Source: Planctomycetaceae bacterium (GTDB lineage Bacteria; Planctomycetota; Planctomycetia; Planctomycetales; Planctomycetaceae). From it: a stretch of 61,582 nucleotides of DNA. Each line of letters begins with the position of its first letter. Positions within the stretch are counted from its first letter, which is position 1. The DNA is taken from positions 1 through 61,582 of the forward strand of contig WFTL01000085.1 of the NCBI GenBank assembly GCA_015485495.1, written 5' to 3'. The position numbers were made by a program, and so were the translations under genes. The notes under the pieces were generated by a model. The model worked only from the letters and a program-made list of their open reading frames with translations, was not told the origin of the DNA and did not search any database. Of the stretch, positions 1-9,408 are shown in pieces.

Positions 1-1783
1 CCGACAGGGTCCGCTGCAGCATGTCGATCAGTTCCGAAGCCCGCAGAAAATCCTGACGGGCCAGCTGAAATCGTTCTTCGTCCCGCGCCACATCGTTCCG
101 CACACGTTCCTGCTCGTCTCGTGTCAGGAAGTAACGCATTCCCGGCGGTGCCGCGGACTGGCCGATTCCCTCGATGGCAGTGAGTCTTCGGGCCGGTTCG
201 AACTCCCGTTCCACCTCTTCCATACGAACCCGCAGTTCGCTGCGAAGTTCCGCAAGTTCTTCCAGAAAACTTCGGGCTGCTTCCAGAAGTGCCCCTTCAT
301 CGGCGTCGGCATCATCATTGGGAATCACCAGCGGACCGCGGCGCTTCATGAGTTCCCGGAAGCGGCGATCCAGATCGTCAGATTCCGGATCGATCAGAAC
401 GAACTGGCTGAGCAGGCTTTCGTCGACGGTCAGTTCCACATTCGGCGGCAGACCCAGCGTGATTTTGAACGCATCGGTCAGGTCCGCGAGGATTCTTCGG
501 GAGTTCTCAAGACGGTTGCGCTGCGCGTTGAGCTGGTTTTCGAGCTGAGCGGCCGCCAGAGATGTCACGCGGCCCTCACGGAAACGAATGAGCTGTCGGG
601 CGGCGGCCTGGTATTCCGGATCGTCCGAAACAGACAGGATGGCATCCCGCTGTTCGCTGGTGATCTCGAAACCGGTCCAGCTGAGTGTTCGGGTTTCCGG
701 ATCCCAGGCGAACCGGTCGGCGATGCTTTCCGGAATGACGGCGTCTTCCGGCATGCGGCGCAGGTCCGAACGCACGCGGTGGATGGGGCGTTCATCCAGG
801 TTGCGGCGAATGTCGATCTGTTCTTCCAGTCGCAGAATGTTGTCTTCCAGGTTGCGAATCGCCTGGATCTGCTGCTGGATGTTCAGGAAATCGCCGGCCA
901 CCGTCGTGAACAGAACCTGACGAAAGCGGGCCAGATCACGAGCGGAATACAGCACGTTGCGCTCCGCCTGCGTCAGGGCTTCCAGAACCACCTTCCGGCC
1001 GGCCCGAAACAGCAGCGGCTGCGTCAGAGAGAACGCCAGACTCGTTGCCGAACTGGATGTGCCTCCCCCGAAAAGCCACAGAGTGTTGTTGGCCAGTTCC
1101 ACAGCAAGCTGCGTTCCTGCCGGCAAAAGCTGACTGAGCCCCAGCCGCGGCCCGATTCCCACGGTATCCGGAGCGGCCGGAAAGTCCGTCACGTCGGCTG
1201 TCAGCCCCGGTACGCGAACTCCCGGTCCCGCATAGCGGACTCCCAGATTGAACTGTTCCTGAGTGACCGCCAGAGCCGTCAGGTAGAGATCTTCAATGGC
1301 CGTCTGATAATCACGGCTGTGAATGCTGGTCAGTTCGACCGCCTGCGGCAGCGTGACACCGGTCAGCCGCAGACGTTCATGACTGGAAGCCGGATCGGTG
1401 CCTCCTGTGGGAACTCCCGCCGCTTCCAGCCAGTGAGGATTTTCGATGCTCAGCGCCGTTCCCAGACGATGCCAGTTTTTATAGCCCCGGCGACCGCTCA
1501 CACAGTGCATCGATCGGTGTGCTGCCGGATCGTCCGGAGGCAGAGGTCCGCGATCGGGGTCATACGGATCGAAGAACCGGCTGCGGGGATCAGGTGTCAG
1601 GTCGATCCGGGGAACGGCCCAGTGGGGATCGTTGAGTTTATCGGTGACAGCTTCGTACGTGTCCCGTTCCGCCTGCTTCCGCCAGAAACGACGGGAACAT
1701 CCGCTGCACAGCAGCAGCACCGGCAGCAGAGCCGTGAGAGCGCGACCGGAGCGGGTCTGAAGAATGCGGAACATTCGGAGCAT
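1..1783 (-). CDS. TolC-family outer-membrane lipoprotein (partial, C-terminus beyond window)
   Basis: Open reading frame of about 594 codons that starts at the ATG complementary to 1781-1783 and runs off the left edge without a stop. The N-terminus is a lipoprotein signal with a hydrophobic stretch ending in LLLCSGC, so the mature protein should carry a lipidated Cys. It continues FWRKQAERDTYEA and DPRSRFFDPYDPDRGPLPPDDP, a segment I associate with the planctomycete branch of TolC-like proteins. The rest is long amphipathic helices rich in Glu, Arg and Leu with repeats of the LxxLExxL type, as in TolC coiled-coil hairpins. Likely role: outer-membrane channel of a type I or RND efflux system. 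No membrane-fusion or pump gene lies in the window on this side. A 21-bp palindrome (1808-1828) lies 24 nt upstream of the start codon. The family call is firm; the substrate is unknown. Confidence 0.9.
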   Translation of the reverse strand, partial: MLRMFRILQTRSGRALTALLPVLLLCSGCSRRFWRKQAERDTYEAVTDKLNDPHWAVPRIDLTPDPRSRFFDPYDPDRGPLPPDDPAAHRSMHCVSGRRGYKNWHRLGTALSIENPHWLEAAGVPTGGTDPASSHERLRLTGVTLPQAVELTSIHSRDYQTAIEDLYLTALAVTQEQFNLGVRYAGPGVRVPGLTADVTDFPAAPDTVGIGPRLGLSQLLPAGTQLAVELANNTLWLFGGGTSSSATSLAFSLTQPLLFRAGRKVVLEALTQAERNVLYSARDLARFRQVLFTTVAGDFLNIQQQIQAIRNLEDNILRLEEQIDIRRNLDERPIHRVRSDLRRMPEDAVIPESIADRFAWDPETRTLSWTGFEITSEQRDAILSVSDDPEYQAAARQLIRFREGRVTSLAAAQLENQLNAQRNRLENSRRILADLTDAFKITLGLPPNVELTVDESLLSQFVLIDPESDDLDRRFRELMKRRGPLVIPNDDADADEGALLEAARSFLEELAELRSELRVRMEEVEREFEPARRLTAIEGIGQSAAPPGMRYFLTRDEQERVRNDVARDEERFQLARQDFLRASELIDMLQRTLS

Positions 1784-1807
1784 GGTGTTCGTCGCAGCCA
1801 GTCGCAC

Positions 1808-1828
1808 CATCGGCGGATTCCGCCGATG
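1808..1828. repeat. 21-bp palindrome upstream of the tolC-like gene (copy 1)
   Basis: CATCGGCGG, a 3-nt loop ATT, then CCGCCGATG: a perfect 9-bp stem. A 19/21 identical copy lies at 21233-21253. It sits 24 nt upstream of the minus-strand start codon at 1783, so it could be an operator, a leader hairpin or a dispersed palindromic repeat. Confidence 0.6.
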
Positions 1829-2046
1829 CGCAGTGCGTGCACAGACAGACGGTCTGTTGTCTGTTCGACCGGCGTGCGGGCTGGTCTGCAGAACCGACCG
1901 GATCCCGACAATCGAATCATCCGATTCGACCGGAACCTTCCGGGAAGTCTGCCGAAACCGCGCAGTTTGACAGCCGCAGGAAGGCCCGGGACCGCCGCGC
2001 CCCGGGCGCCCCCCGGGCAGTGATGGCCGTCGGTGACCGAATGGTT

Positions 2047-2658
2047 TCAGGCGGACCGGGCCGACGGTCCCTCGGCCCCGTTCAGAATTCCGTAGATCAC
2101 GGAATACAGACGCCCCTGGCGTTTGAGCTGTTCAGCCACTTTGTGGCCGGCGCGCGGAATCACCGTCTTGTGGATGTTGGGACCGTCGGGAATGAGATCG
2201 AGATGGCGGGATTCGAGACGGTCATCGCCGCTGATGAAGTGGTATTCGGTCCGGTCCGTGAACTGCAGCGTGCGGTATTTCCAGTTTTCAATGGCCGCCG
2301 CGTAACGGCGATACCGGCGATCGAAGGGGACTTCCTCGGGGTGAATCGAGTACTGGACGGCGAATGCGATGACCCGTTCGACGGGGTGATCCAGAGCGAA
2401 CATGGCTGCATGAAAGGCGCCCATGCTGTTGCCGATGGTGGTGACGGCCGTGCGGCCCACAACCGCACGGATGGCGTTCACATCCACTGCGTTGTACCAG
2501 GATCGTGCCGTGTCCCGGACGAACAGAACGTTGTAGTCGGATTGTGTGAGCCGAAAGAATTCATTGCGCTGAATGGCTCCCATGCCGTGACCGATGCCCG
2601 TGAAGGACACGATGGTGGCTGGTTTTCCGCGGTCGTGATATTCGAGTTCTGTTGTCAC
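2047..2658 (-). CDS. Small alpha/beta-hydrolase-like protein
   Basis: 203 residues. The segment TIGNSMGAFHAAMFAL is a nucleophile elbow (G-x-S-x-G) of the alpha/beta-hydrolase fold, with the Ser about one-third to halfway along. A C-terminal PRAGHKVAEQL could supply the catalytic His and the SGDDRLE segment an acid. There is no signal peptide, and it is shorter than a typical 250-300 residue hydrolase, so the cap or early strands may be reduced. It is the third gene of a minus-strand set with the SGNH-type protein (29 nt upstream) and the MBOAT acyltransferase, so it may act on the same acylated glycan or on a precursor. Substrate unknown; the fold call rests on the elbow motif and its context. 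Confidence 0.75.
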   Translation of the reverse strand: MTTELEYHDRGKPATIVSFTGIGHGMGAIQRNEFFRLTQSDYNVLFVRDTARSWYNAVDVNAIRAVVGRTAVTTIGNSMGAFHAAMFALDHPVERVIAFAVQYSIHPEEVPFDRRYRRYAAAIENWKYRTLQFTDRTEYHFISGDDRLESRHLDLIPDGPNIHKTVIPRAGHKVAEQLKRQGRLYSVIYGILNGAEGPSARSA

Positions 2659-2687
2659 ACCGGACGCCTTTTCGGGGAGCTGCTGTG

Positions 2688-3848
2688 TCAGTACCGTTCT
2701 GCGGATTCGGACCTGGCGGCCAGGAAAGTTCGCGGCACCCAGGACGCCAGTTCCGATGCCACCACCCGGCTGCCGGCGGCGTTCAGGTGCGAACGGCCGC
2801 CGATGAACAGATGTTCCGATTCCACAAGGAAGGACCGCGACGGAGTCCGGCTGCGAAACACGGGAGTCAGAGGCAGCCAGGGGATGCCCAGTTCCCGGCA
2901 GATCTGTCCCAGACGTTCATCGGGATGCAGCGGATCCAGGTCGGCATCGGGATCGGTTTCCGACGTGAGCTGTGCGAAGTAGTCCGGGTACACCTGACAG
3001 GCTGAAGGTATCCCGATCACCATGAACAGGCTGCCGTCAGCCCGGCATTCGTCGCGGAAGGTTTTGAGCAGCGCTGCAGTGATGTTCCAGGCCCGCGTGT
3101 AGGCCGGCGGTTCATTTCGTGCGTAGATGAGATTTCTGCCGCGGTCGACCGGCACCTTCTTTTCGAAGGCCGTTTTCAGGGCCTTCATTTTCAGCTTCTG
3201 CCAGGCATAGAAGCGGCTGAAGCGGTTGAGCATATTGGAGAGGCGGATTCTGTTTTCCGACTGCGGAAGCTGCACCAGACGGCCTGATTCGTCGACGTCG
3301 AACTGGATAATGGGATTGGTACTCAGTTCACGACTGTTGTCTCGCAGGTCGGTGGCATTTCCAAAGGCCACGATGACGATATCGGGATCCGTTTCGCGAA
3401 CCAGATGGCGGTACAGAGCCAGCTCCTGTCCGGTGCCCGATCCGAAGATGCCGAAGTTGAGCACTTCCCAGGTCGGGTTGCCGCCGGACTGTTCATTGAG
3501 CTGCTTCTGAAGCTGTCCGCAGAAGGTCTCCTCCTCCGGCAGCGCCATGGATGCCGTATAGGAATCTCCCAGAACGGCGATCCGACGGACGGAAGCCGGC
3601 CGGGGGACGTTCACTTCAGGACCGCGAAATCCCAGCCGGTTGGTGCGCAGAAAAACCGGACGGTTGCTTTCGTAATTGAAGATGTGGCGGGCCAGACCGG
3701 GCTGGAACCGGCGTCCGATCAGAGGGTCGCGCTGCGACACATCCGCCGGAATCCGGGCAAACAGCCGCGTGGCGACTTCGCATGTGAGCAGCATGAGAAC
3801 GGCCGTCAGCAGGACCGTCGCTGTTCGGGACATCCATGCCCGCATCAC
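2688..3848 (-). CDS. SGNH/GDSL-type hydrolase or acyltransferase partner of MBOAT
   Basis: 386 residues with an N-terminal hydrophobic segment (VLLTAVLMLLTCEVATRLF), giving a membrane anchor and a periplasmic domain. Around residue 95 is IAVLGDSYTASMALPEEETF, block I of SGNH enzymes with the nucleophile Ser. PDIVIVAFGNATD resembles block III. The C-terminal block V is GGRSHLNAAG: the His is present but the usual Asp three residues before it is replaced by Gly. The start is the first of M-M; the second could also be used. It lies 15 nt downstream of the MBOAT gene, the arrangement seen in AlgI/AlgJ-like and OatA-like polysaccharide O-acetylation systems. By analogy it may transfer an acyl group brought across the membrane by the MBOAT protein. 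Confidence 0.82.
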   Translation of the reverse strand: MMRAWMSRTATVLLTAVLMLLTCEVATRLFARIPADVSQRDPLIGRRFQPGLARHIFNYESNRPVFLRTNRLGFRGPEVNVPRPASVRRIAVLGDSYTASMALPEEETFCGQLQKQLNEQSGGNPTWEVLNFGIFGSGTGQELALYRHLVRETDPDIVIVAFGNATDLRDNSRELSTNPIIQFDVDESGRLVQLPQSENRIRLSNMLNRFSRFYAWQKLKMKALKTAFEKKVPVDRGRNLIYARNEPPAYTRAWNITAALLKTFRDECRADGSLFMVIGIPSACQVYPDYFAQLTSETDPDADLDPLHPDERLGQICRELGIPWLPLTPVFRSRTPSRSFLVESEHLFIGGRSHLNAAGSRVVASELASWVPRTFLAARSESAERY

Positions 3849-3863
3849 AGAAGGACTCCGCTT

Positions 3864-5318
3864 TCAGAACTGAAAGTAGATGAAGGGACTGGGAGGCGTT
3901 TTGTCGGCGAATTCAATAATGAACCACAGAACCAGCGTGTAGGCCGGCCAGCGCAGCGGCACAGGCCAGTGCCCGATTTCCAGAGGAAACGGGAGATGCC
4001 GATGCACCCATTCGACGACAACGAAAACCAGCAGCAGGTTGATCGTGAAAAACAAAGGCCCTCGGGATGTGTATTCGATCCACAGTGGTTCCCAGTGAGC
4101 CGCCTGGACGGTGTCCAGAACCATTTTCTGCCAGATGATCAGAGCATCGTTCAGGTTTTCCGCGCGGAACAGCACCCACCCCAGACACACGATGGTAAAG
4201 GTCGCCAGCATGCGCAGCAGACCGGGAATCGTCGGCAGCAGCCGCCGGTCGGCCAGGTCGGCCGGCCGCTGCAGACCGGCGGAACGTTCCGTCACCAGAG
4301 CGGCTCCATGCAGAGCGCCCCACCCGAGGAATCGCCAGGCGGCTCCATGCCAGAAACCGCTGACAAGAAAGGTCAAAAGCACGTTGCGCGTCCGCTGCCG
4401 GGATGAACCGCGTCCACCGCCAAGCGGGATATACACGTAGTCGCGGAACCACGTGGACAGCGAAATGTGCCACCGCTGCCAGAATTCCTGCATACTGCGT
4501 GAAAAATAGGGATAGGCGAAGTTCTGCATCAGACGAATGCCGAACAGCCGGGCCGTGCCGATCGCGATGTCGGAATAGGCACTGAAGTCGCAGTAAATCT
4601 GGAATGCGAACAGCACCGTGGCCACCAGAAGCGCCGGGCCGCTGGCGGAAGCCGGATCGGTATAAGCCGGTGTCACGAACACAGCCACGGAATCGGCAAT
4701 GACGATCTTCTTGAAGAACCCGCAGAGGATCTGACGGACCCCGCGGGCCGACTCCTCCCAGGTCACCGTTCGTTTTTCCTGCATCTGCGGCAGCAGATGG
4801 CTGGCCCGTTCGATGGGGCCGGCCACAAGCTGCGGAAAAAACGATACGAACGCCAGGTAGTCGACCAGACTGTCCGACGGCACGAGCTGTCTGCGGTAGA
4901 TGTCCAGCGTGTAGCTCATCGTCTGGAACGTGTAGAAGCTGATGCCCACCGGCAGGATGATTTCCAGCGTGCCGCCCGACATGTTCATCCCGAACAGCTC
5001 CCCCAGATCCCGGAAGCTGTCGATGAAGAAGTTCAGATATTTGAACGTGCCCAGCAGGCCCAGATTGCAGGCGATGCTCAGTCCCAGCAGCCATTTCCGA
5101 CGGCGGGAATCAGTTTCCCGGTACAGTCGGGAGCCAATCAGGAAGTCCACCACGCTGGAAACCAGCATGAGAATGCAGAAGCGCCAGTCCCACCAGCCGT
5201 AGAACACATAGCTGGCTGTCAGGAGCAGCAGATTCTGCCGCTTTCTGGATCCCAGAGCGTGGTACAGCAGCAGGACCAGCGGCAGGAACAGCAGATATGT
5301 GAAGCTCGTAAAGTGCAT
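3864..5318 (-). CDS. MBOAT family O-acyltransferase (AlgI-like)
   Basis: 484 residues, polytopic. Family marks are TASYVFYGWWDWRF near the N-terminus, LPVGISFYTFQTMSYTLDIYR, FVSFFPQLVAGPI, FQIYCDFSAYSDIAIGTARLFGI, FWQRWHISLSTWFRDYVYIPLGG and the catalytic His segment VSGFWHGAAWRFLGWGALHG. The length matches AlgI/DltB-type membrane-bound O-acyltransferases (460-520). These enzymes move acyl groups, usually acetyl, across the inner membrane for O-acylation of an extracellular polymer. It is the first gene of a three-gene minus-strand set with the SGNH-type protein and a small hydrolase. No alginate or cellulose synthase gene is nearby, so the acceptor polymer is not identified. Confidence 0.95.
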   Translation of the reverse strand: MHFTSFTYLLFLPLVLLLYHALGSRKRQNLLLLTASYVFYGWWDWRFCILMLVSSVVDFLIGSRLYRETDSRRRKWLLGLSIACNLGLLGTFKYLNFFIDSFRDLGELFGMNMSGGTLEIILPVGISFYTFQTMSYTLDIYRRQLVPSDSLVDYLAFVSFFPQLVAGPIERASHLLPQMQEKRTVTWEESARGVRQILCGFFKKIVIADSVAVFVTPAYTDPASASGPALLVATVLFAFQIYCDFSAYSDIAIGTARLFGIRLMQNFAYPYFSRSMQEFWQRWHISLSTWFRDYVYIPLGGGRGSSRQRTRNVLLTFLVSGFWHGAAWRFLGWGALHGAALVTERSAGLQRPADLADRRLLPTIPGLLRMLATFTIVCLGWVLFRAENLNDALIIWQKMVLDTVQAAHWEPLWIEYTSRGPLFFTINLLLVFVVVEWVHRHLPFPLEIGHWPVPLRWPAYTLVLWFIIEFADKTPPSPFIYFQF

Positions 5319-5746
5319 TCGTGACGGAAAAAACTTCGTGCCCGCAGGATGTATGTTGTTTTTCGGAACAGTCTGTCCATCGGCACCAGGTGAACAGACG
5401 GCTCATAAAACCTGGATGCGATGTTTCCCGAACAGACGCTCCGGAAGCCTATCAAAAGACCGGATTCCAGGGATACCCGGATCCGGCCCCGTGACACGGC
5501 CGATCTGGAGGTGATTCTGGACATGCGAGAAACGCTGCTCAGCCTGCAGACCGGATCCTGGAGCGGCCCGGCGGCACCGGGGGTGATCTGTGAGTGTGCC
5601 ACGGGCTGTACCGGCCTCTGCAGGAATGCAGCCTGTGGTCCAGCGAGCCACTCAGGGCTGCGGCACGGCCTGTGGAAGCGGCACGGTGCGACCCATCCGG
5701 CCGTTGCGAGGATGATCGCTGCATAGAAGGGGGCGAGGCTGGCACG
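5319..5746. other. Intergenic region, no gene recognised
   Basis: 428 nt between the MBOAT gene and the next minus-strand gene. Short open frames occur on both strands but none has a recognisable motif or plausible composition. It probably holds the promoter of the MBOAT operon near its left end. Confidence 0.5.
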
Positions 5747-6538
5747 TCAGGCATCCATGATTCGGCGGACGGTGGATACCGGATCCAGAGCGGGCAGGAT
5801 TTCGATGTCGGGCAGTTCAGGGTGTGTGGCTGGCGGCATGGTTGTCAGAACGATGACCCGATCGGGACCGAACCGGTTTCGGGCCGCACGGACCAGATCC
5901 GCCGCACCGGCTGTCCAGGGAACCAGATGCAGCAGCACATGGGTGACGTCGGCGATTTCGTTCAGCGACGCTTCGCTGAGGACGGCTTCCGATGTCCGGC
6001 ACCCGAAATGCTTCAGCACGTCGCAGAGGGTGCGCCGATAAACGCGGTCCGGGCTGAGAATGCGGACGGAAACGGACGCGGATTTCCGGGGAACTGAAGA
6101 CGGGAGCGATTCGGACGATCGGTACAGAAACACTTCGTCCCGTGCGGCTGTGGCCGGAAGCAGCCCACATCCGGCCTGGCGGTCCTGAAGGAGCTGGCGG
6201 ACGGCTTCGGTAGCCCAGGGGAGGGACACGCGCAGGGCGGGTGGCCAGACGGACCGCGTGCGGCCGTCTCCTGCGCACCACTGCCCGCAGCAGCAGAGCA
6301 GACCGAAGGACTGAGTCGTGCTGATCAGCAGGCTCACTTCATCCGGAGAATATTCATCGGACCACGACTGCAGGACCAGAGTCGGGCGGCGGCGATCCGT
6401 TTCCGGTGCCGTCTGCCAGGCGGCCGCATTCGGGTATCGGGTCAAGGCCGTTCGGGGAACGAATTCTTCGAGCTGACGCAGGAACCGGTGGAACTCGATT
6501 CCGCGAGGCCGGCCGATCACATTGATGGAGGAATTCAT
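5747..6538 (-). CDS. Hypothetical protein with possible C-terminal receiver-like domain
   Basis: 263 residues, no signal peptide or membrane segment. The N-terminal half is rich in Trp and Arg (LVLQSWSDEYSPDEVSLLISTTQSFGLLCCCGQW). The C-terminal third alternates predicted strands and helices (SVRILSPDRVYRRTLCDVLKHFGCRTSEAVLSE, then THVLLHLVPWTAGAADLVRAAR, then VIVLTTMPPA) like a receiver or Rossmann domain, but the phospho-acceptor Asp pocket of true response regulators is not evident. It lies divergently from the leuA-like gene 197 nt away. I do not recognise the family; a degenerate receiver is an inference from the strand-helix pattern only. Confidence 0.65.
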   Translation of the reverse strand: MNSSINVIGRPRGIEFHRFLRQLEEFVPRTALTRYPNAAAWQTAPETDRRRPTLVLQSWSDEYSPDEVSLLISTTQSFGLLCCCGQWCAGDGRTRSVWPPALRVSLPWATEAVRQLLQDRQAGCGLLPATAARDEVFLYRSSESLPSSVPRKSASVSVRILSPDRVYRRTLCDVLKHFGCRTSEAVLSEASLNEIADVTHVLLHLVPWTAGAADLVRAARNRFGPDRVIVLTTMPPATHPELPDIEILPALDPVSTVRRIMDA

Positions 6539-6735
6539 AGGGAATCCGGCTGCACTGGGGGGACCGGGAAGCGTGAGTCTTGCGGAAAAACGGATCTGCG
6601 GTCAATCCCGGCCGGGAATCGGTTGATCCGGCGTTGCGCGGGCCGGTACTGTGCAGGCGTTCGGCGTCGTCCCGCCTTCCGCCTGCGCATCGGGCCTGTT
6701 CTGTCGGCGGGTTTCTTCAGCACAGACCGTCTGTC

Positions 6736-7974
6736 ATGAATTCCAGGAGTCTTCTTCGGCGGATGCACGACCGTGTCATCGAAACCGTGCGGCACGCCGT
6801 GATCACTCATCACAAACGCTCCGGGGCGGTTCTTTTCAGCGATACGACACTGCGCGACGGTGAACAGATGCCGGGGGCGACTCTGGAACCGGACGACAAG
6901 CTGCAGATCGCCCGGGCTCTGGAAGCTGCCGGCGTTCATTCGCTGGACGCCGGGTTCCCCGCATCCAGCGAACAGGACATCCAGGCGATCCGCAAAATGA
7001 TCGGCGTGATCAGAAAGCCGGTGCTCACGGCTCTGTGCCGCACGGTGCGCAGTGACGTGGACGCAGCCGACCGGGCTCTGGACGGCAATCCCGATCACAA
7101 ACGAGGCGTCAGTCTGTTCTGCGGCACCAGCCCGCTGCATCGGCGTTACAAGCTGGAGAAGAGCCAGGCCGAAGTTCTGAACATCATCACGGACAGCATC
7201 GGCTATGCATCGGAAAAATTTCGCATCGTGGCGTTCAGCCCGGAAGACGCCAGCCGCACGGAAATCGATTTTCTGTGCCGTTGTTATGTGGAAGCAATCG
7301 ACTGCGGGGCGACGACCATCGGATTTCCCGACACCGTCGGCGTTCTCACGCCGGAAAAGGCGGTGGATTTCATTCGCGCCATTCAGGACCGCGTGCACAA
7401 TCTGGATCGGGCCCTGCTGGCCGTCCACTTTCACAATGATCTCGGCCTGGCGGTGGCCAACACACTGGCCTGCATCCGTGAAGGGGCCAACGTGGTGCAG
7501 TGCACGGTGAATGGAATCGGTGAACGGGCCGGCAATGCTTCCCTGGAAGAAGTCGCCATGGCTCTGGCGCTGCATCCGGATCAGTATCAGCGTTCGTTCC
7601 GGATCGACACGACGCAGCTGGCTCCTCTGTGCCGGCTGGTGGCGGAACTGACGGGAGTCATGATTCCGCGCATGAAGCCGGTCGGCGGAGCCAATGTGTT
7701 CGCGACCGAGGCCGGCATTCACCAGGACGGCCTGCTGAAACATCCGGACACGTACCTGCCGTTTCATCCGGAGACCGTGGGGGCCGACGGCATCCGGCTT
7801 GTGCTGGGACGGCACAGCGGCCGCCGGGCCGTGGCTCACCGCCTGGAAGCGATGGGCCTGGACAGCAGCGACAAGGCGGTCCTGGCGGTCGTGGAACGGA
7901 TCAAGCAGCAGCCGAAGGGAACGGTCGTGGATGACGAACTTCTGCGCCGTCTGGCCACGGCCGGCACATCATGA
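6736..7974 (+). CDS. 2-isopropylmalate synthase-like protein lacking the regulatory domain
   Basis: 412 residues from the ATG at 6736; an in-frame ATG at 6763 is an alternative. [20 protein letters not shown] is the conserved N-terminus of the DRE-TIM metallolyase family (LeuA, NifV, homocitrate and citramalate synthases). [16 protein letters not shown] provides the metal-binding His residues, and [20 protein letters not shown] and [15 protein letters not shown] are LeuA signatures. LeuA is normally 500-520 residues with a C-terminal leucine-binding domain; this protein stops just after the subdomain [12 protein letters not shown], so allosteric control by leucine is not expected. Its stop overlaps the next start (ATGA at 7971), coupling it to a cysteine desulfurase. 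It could be a second isopropylmalate synthase or make a homocitrate-like product; the sequence favours LeuA over NifV. Confidence 0.85.
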   Translation: MNSRSLLRRMHDRVIETVRHAVITHHKRSGAVLFSDTTLRDGEQMPGATLEPDDKLQIARALEAAGVHSLDAGFPASSEQDIQAIRKMIGVIRKPVLTALCRTVRSDVDAADRALDGNPDHKRGVSLFCGTSPLHRRYKLEKSQAEVLNIITDSIGYASEKFRIVAFSPEDASRTEIDFLCRCYVEAIDCGATTIGFPDTVGVLTPEKAVDFIRAIQDRVHNLDRALLAVHFHNDLGLAVANTLACIREGANVVQCTVNGIGERAGNASLEEVAMALALHPDQYQRSFRIDTTQLAPLCRLVAELTGVMIPRMKPVGGANVFATEAGIHQDGLLKHPDTYLPFHPETVGADGIRLVLGRHSGRRAVAHRLEAMGLDSSDKAVLAVVERIKQQPKGTVVDDELLRRLATAGTS

Positions 7975-9143
7975 GGTCCTGTGAGATTTATCTGGACAAC
8001 GCCGCGACCAGCTTTCCGAAACCGGAAGCCGTGTATGACGCGGTTGATGATTACCAGCGGCACTGCGGGGCGGCCTACAGCCGCGGCATCCGGTCGGAAG
8101 ACCACGCCGACACGATCGTCGATGAGTGCCGACAGATGCTGGCCGATCTGATCGGTGCGCCGGATGCGTCCTGCGTGGCCATGACATTCAGCGCGACAGA
8201 CGGTCTGAATCTGCTGCTGCGCGGTCTGCTGCGTCCCGGTGCGCGTGTCGTCACGACGACTCTGGAACACAATTCCGTCCTGCGTCCTCTGCGGCAGCTT
8301 CAGCAGCTTTCCGATGTTCACGTGACGCACGTTCCTTTCGATCCTGTGACGGGAATGGTGAGTCCGGATGATTTTCGGGCGGCACTGCGGACCGGGCACG
8401 TGGATCTGGCGGCCGTCAGTCTCGTTTCCAATGTCACCGGAATTCCGCAGCCGATCGAAGAACTGGCGACGGCCGCTCATGAAGCCGGAGCCGTGGTGAT
8501 GGCCGATGCCGCTCAGGCGGTCGGACACTGTCCCGTCGATGTGCAGCGTGCCGGAATCGATCTGCTGGCAGCGTCCGGCCACAAGGGGCTGCTGGGACCG
8601 CTGGGGACGGGATTTCTCTGGGCGGCTCCGGAACTGCACGACCGGCTGATCCCGGTACGCTGCGGGGGAACCGGAACACACAGTGAGTCCCTGGATCCTC
8701 CTGGGCAGATGCCGCAGCTTTTCGAAAGCGGCAATCTCAACATGCCCGGAATCGCCGGACTGAAAGCCGCTCTGAAGTGGCACGTATCAGAAGAAAGCCG
8801 AAATCTTCGGGAGGCGTTTCGGTGGAGGGTGCGGCGGCTGCTGGACGGTCTGTCCCGGATTTCCGGCGTGACGGTCCTGTGTTCGGCGTCGGCCGCCCGC
8901 AGCACGGGCGTGATATCGGTCACCGTTCGGGGGTACGATTCGCGGGAAGCAGCCGAAATTCTGTACCAGTCGTTCGGTATTCGGTGTCGGGCCGGGCTGC
9001 ACTGTGCGGCTCTGGCCCATGACACACTGCGAACCCGCGAGTGCGGCGGCACCCTTCGGCTCAGTCCAGGGCTGATGACGACGGATGAAGACATCGACCG
9101 GGCTCTGGATGCTGTGAATGCCGTGGCTGCAGCGGGCTCCTGA
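7971..9143 (+). CDS. Cysteine desulfurase family aminotransferase (class V, NifS/SufS-like)
   Basis: 390 residues, opening with [20 protein letters not shown] as in the cysteine desulfurase branch of fold-type I PLP enzymes. [15 protein letters not shown] contains the PLP-binding Lys, ADAAQAVGH the Asp that contacts the pyridine nitrogen, and [12 protein letters not shown] the catalytic Cys loop that accepts persulfide sulfur. FNDS-like iron-sulfur scaffolds (SufB, IscU) are not nearby, so the sulfur acceptor is unknown. The GLHCA and RLSPG ending resembles a subfamily of desulfurases found outside suf and isc operons. Start overlaps the stop of the LeuA-like gene, so the two are cotranslated. 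Confidence 0.9.
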   Translation: MRSCEIYLDNAATSFPKPEAVYDAVDDYQRHCGAAYSRGIRSEDHADTIVDECRQMLADLIGAPDASCVAMTFSATDGLNLLLRGLLRPGARVVTTTLEHNSVLRPLRQLQQLSDVHVTHVPFDPVTGMVSPDDFRAALRTGHVDLAAVSLVSNVTGIPQPIEELATAAHEAGAVVMADAAQAVGHCPVDVQRAGIDLLAASGHKGLLGPLGTGFLWAAPELHDRLIPVRCGGTGTHSESLDPPGQMPQLFESGNLNMPGIAGLKAALKWHVSEESRNLREAFRWRVRRLLDGLSRISGVTVLCSASAARSTGVISVTVRGYDSREAAEILYQSFGIRCRAGLHCAALAHDTLRTRECGGTLRLSPGLMTTDEDIDRALDAVNAVAAAGS

Positions 9144-9408
9144 CGCACCGGACGCCCGCCCGGTGTGCCAGGAAATCATTCACAGCGGAAGCAGTTCCTG
9201 CAGTCCGGAAACGATTCCTGCCGGTTTCCTGGGCAAAGTTGCCCGGTCCTGGTCTTCCTGACCGGCGCAATCGTCACGACCTGACCACAGCGAACCGATC
9301 AAAGAAGCAGGCATGTGCGCCCTCTGCCTGGGCACAGACCGTGCGGACTCACGGCCTGGCAGCTCAGGCATCCGTGACCAGGTCGATTCGTGCTGACGAG
9401 AGATTCCC

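Noticed and set aside
779-2023. Plus-strand open frame of 414 codons
   Set aside because: It lies antisense to the TolC-like gene, is rich in Arg and Gln, and has no recognisable motif; it mirrors the codon bias of the real gene.
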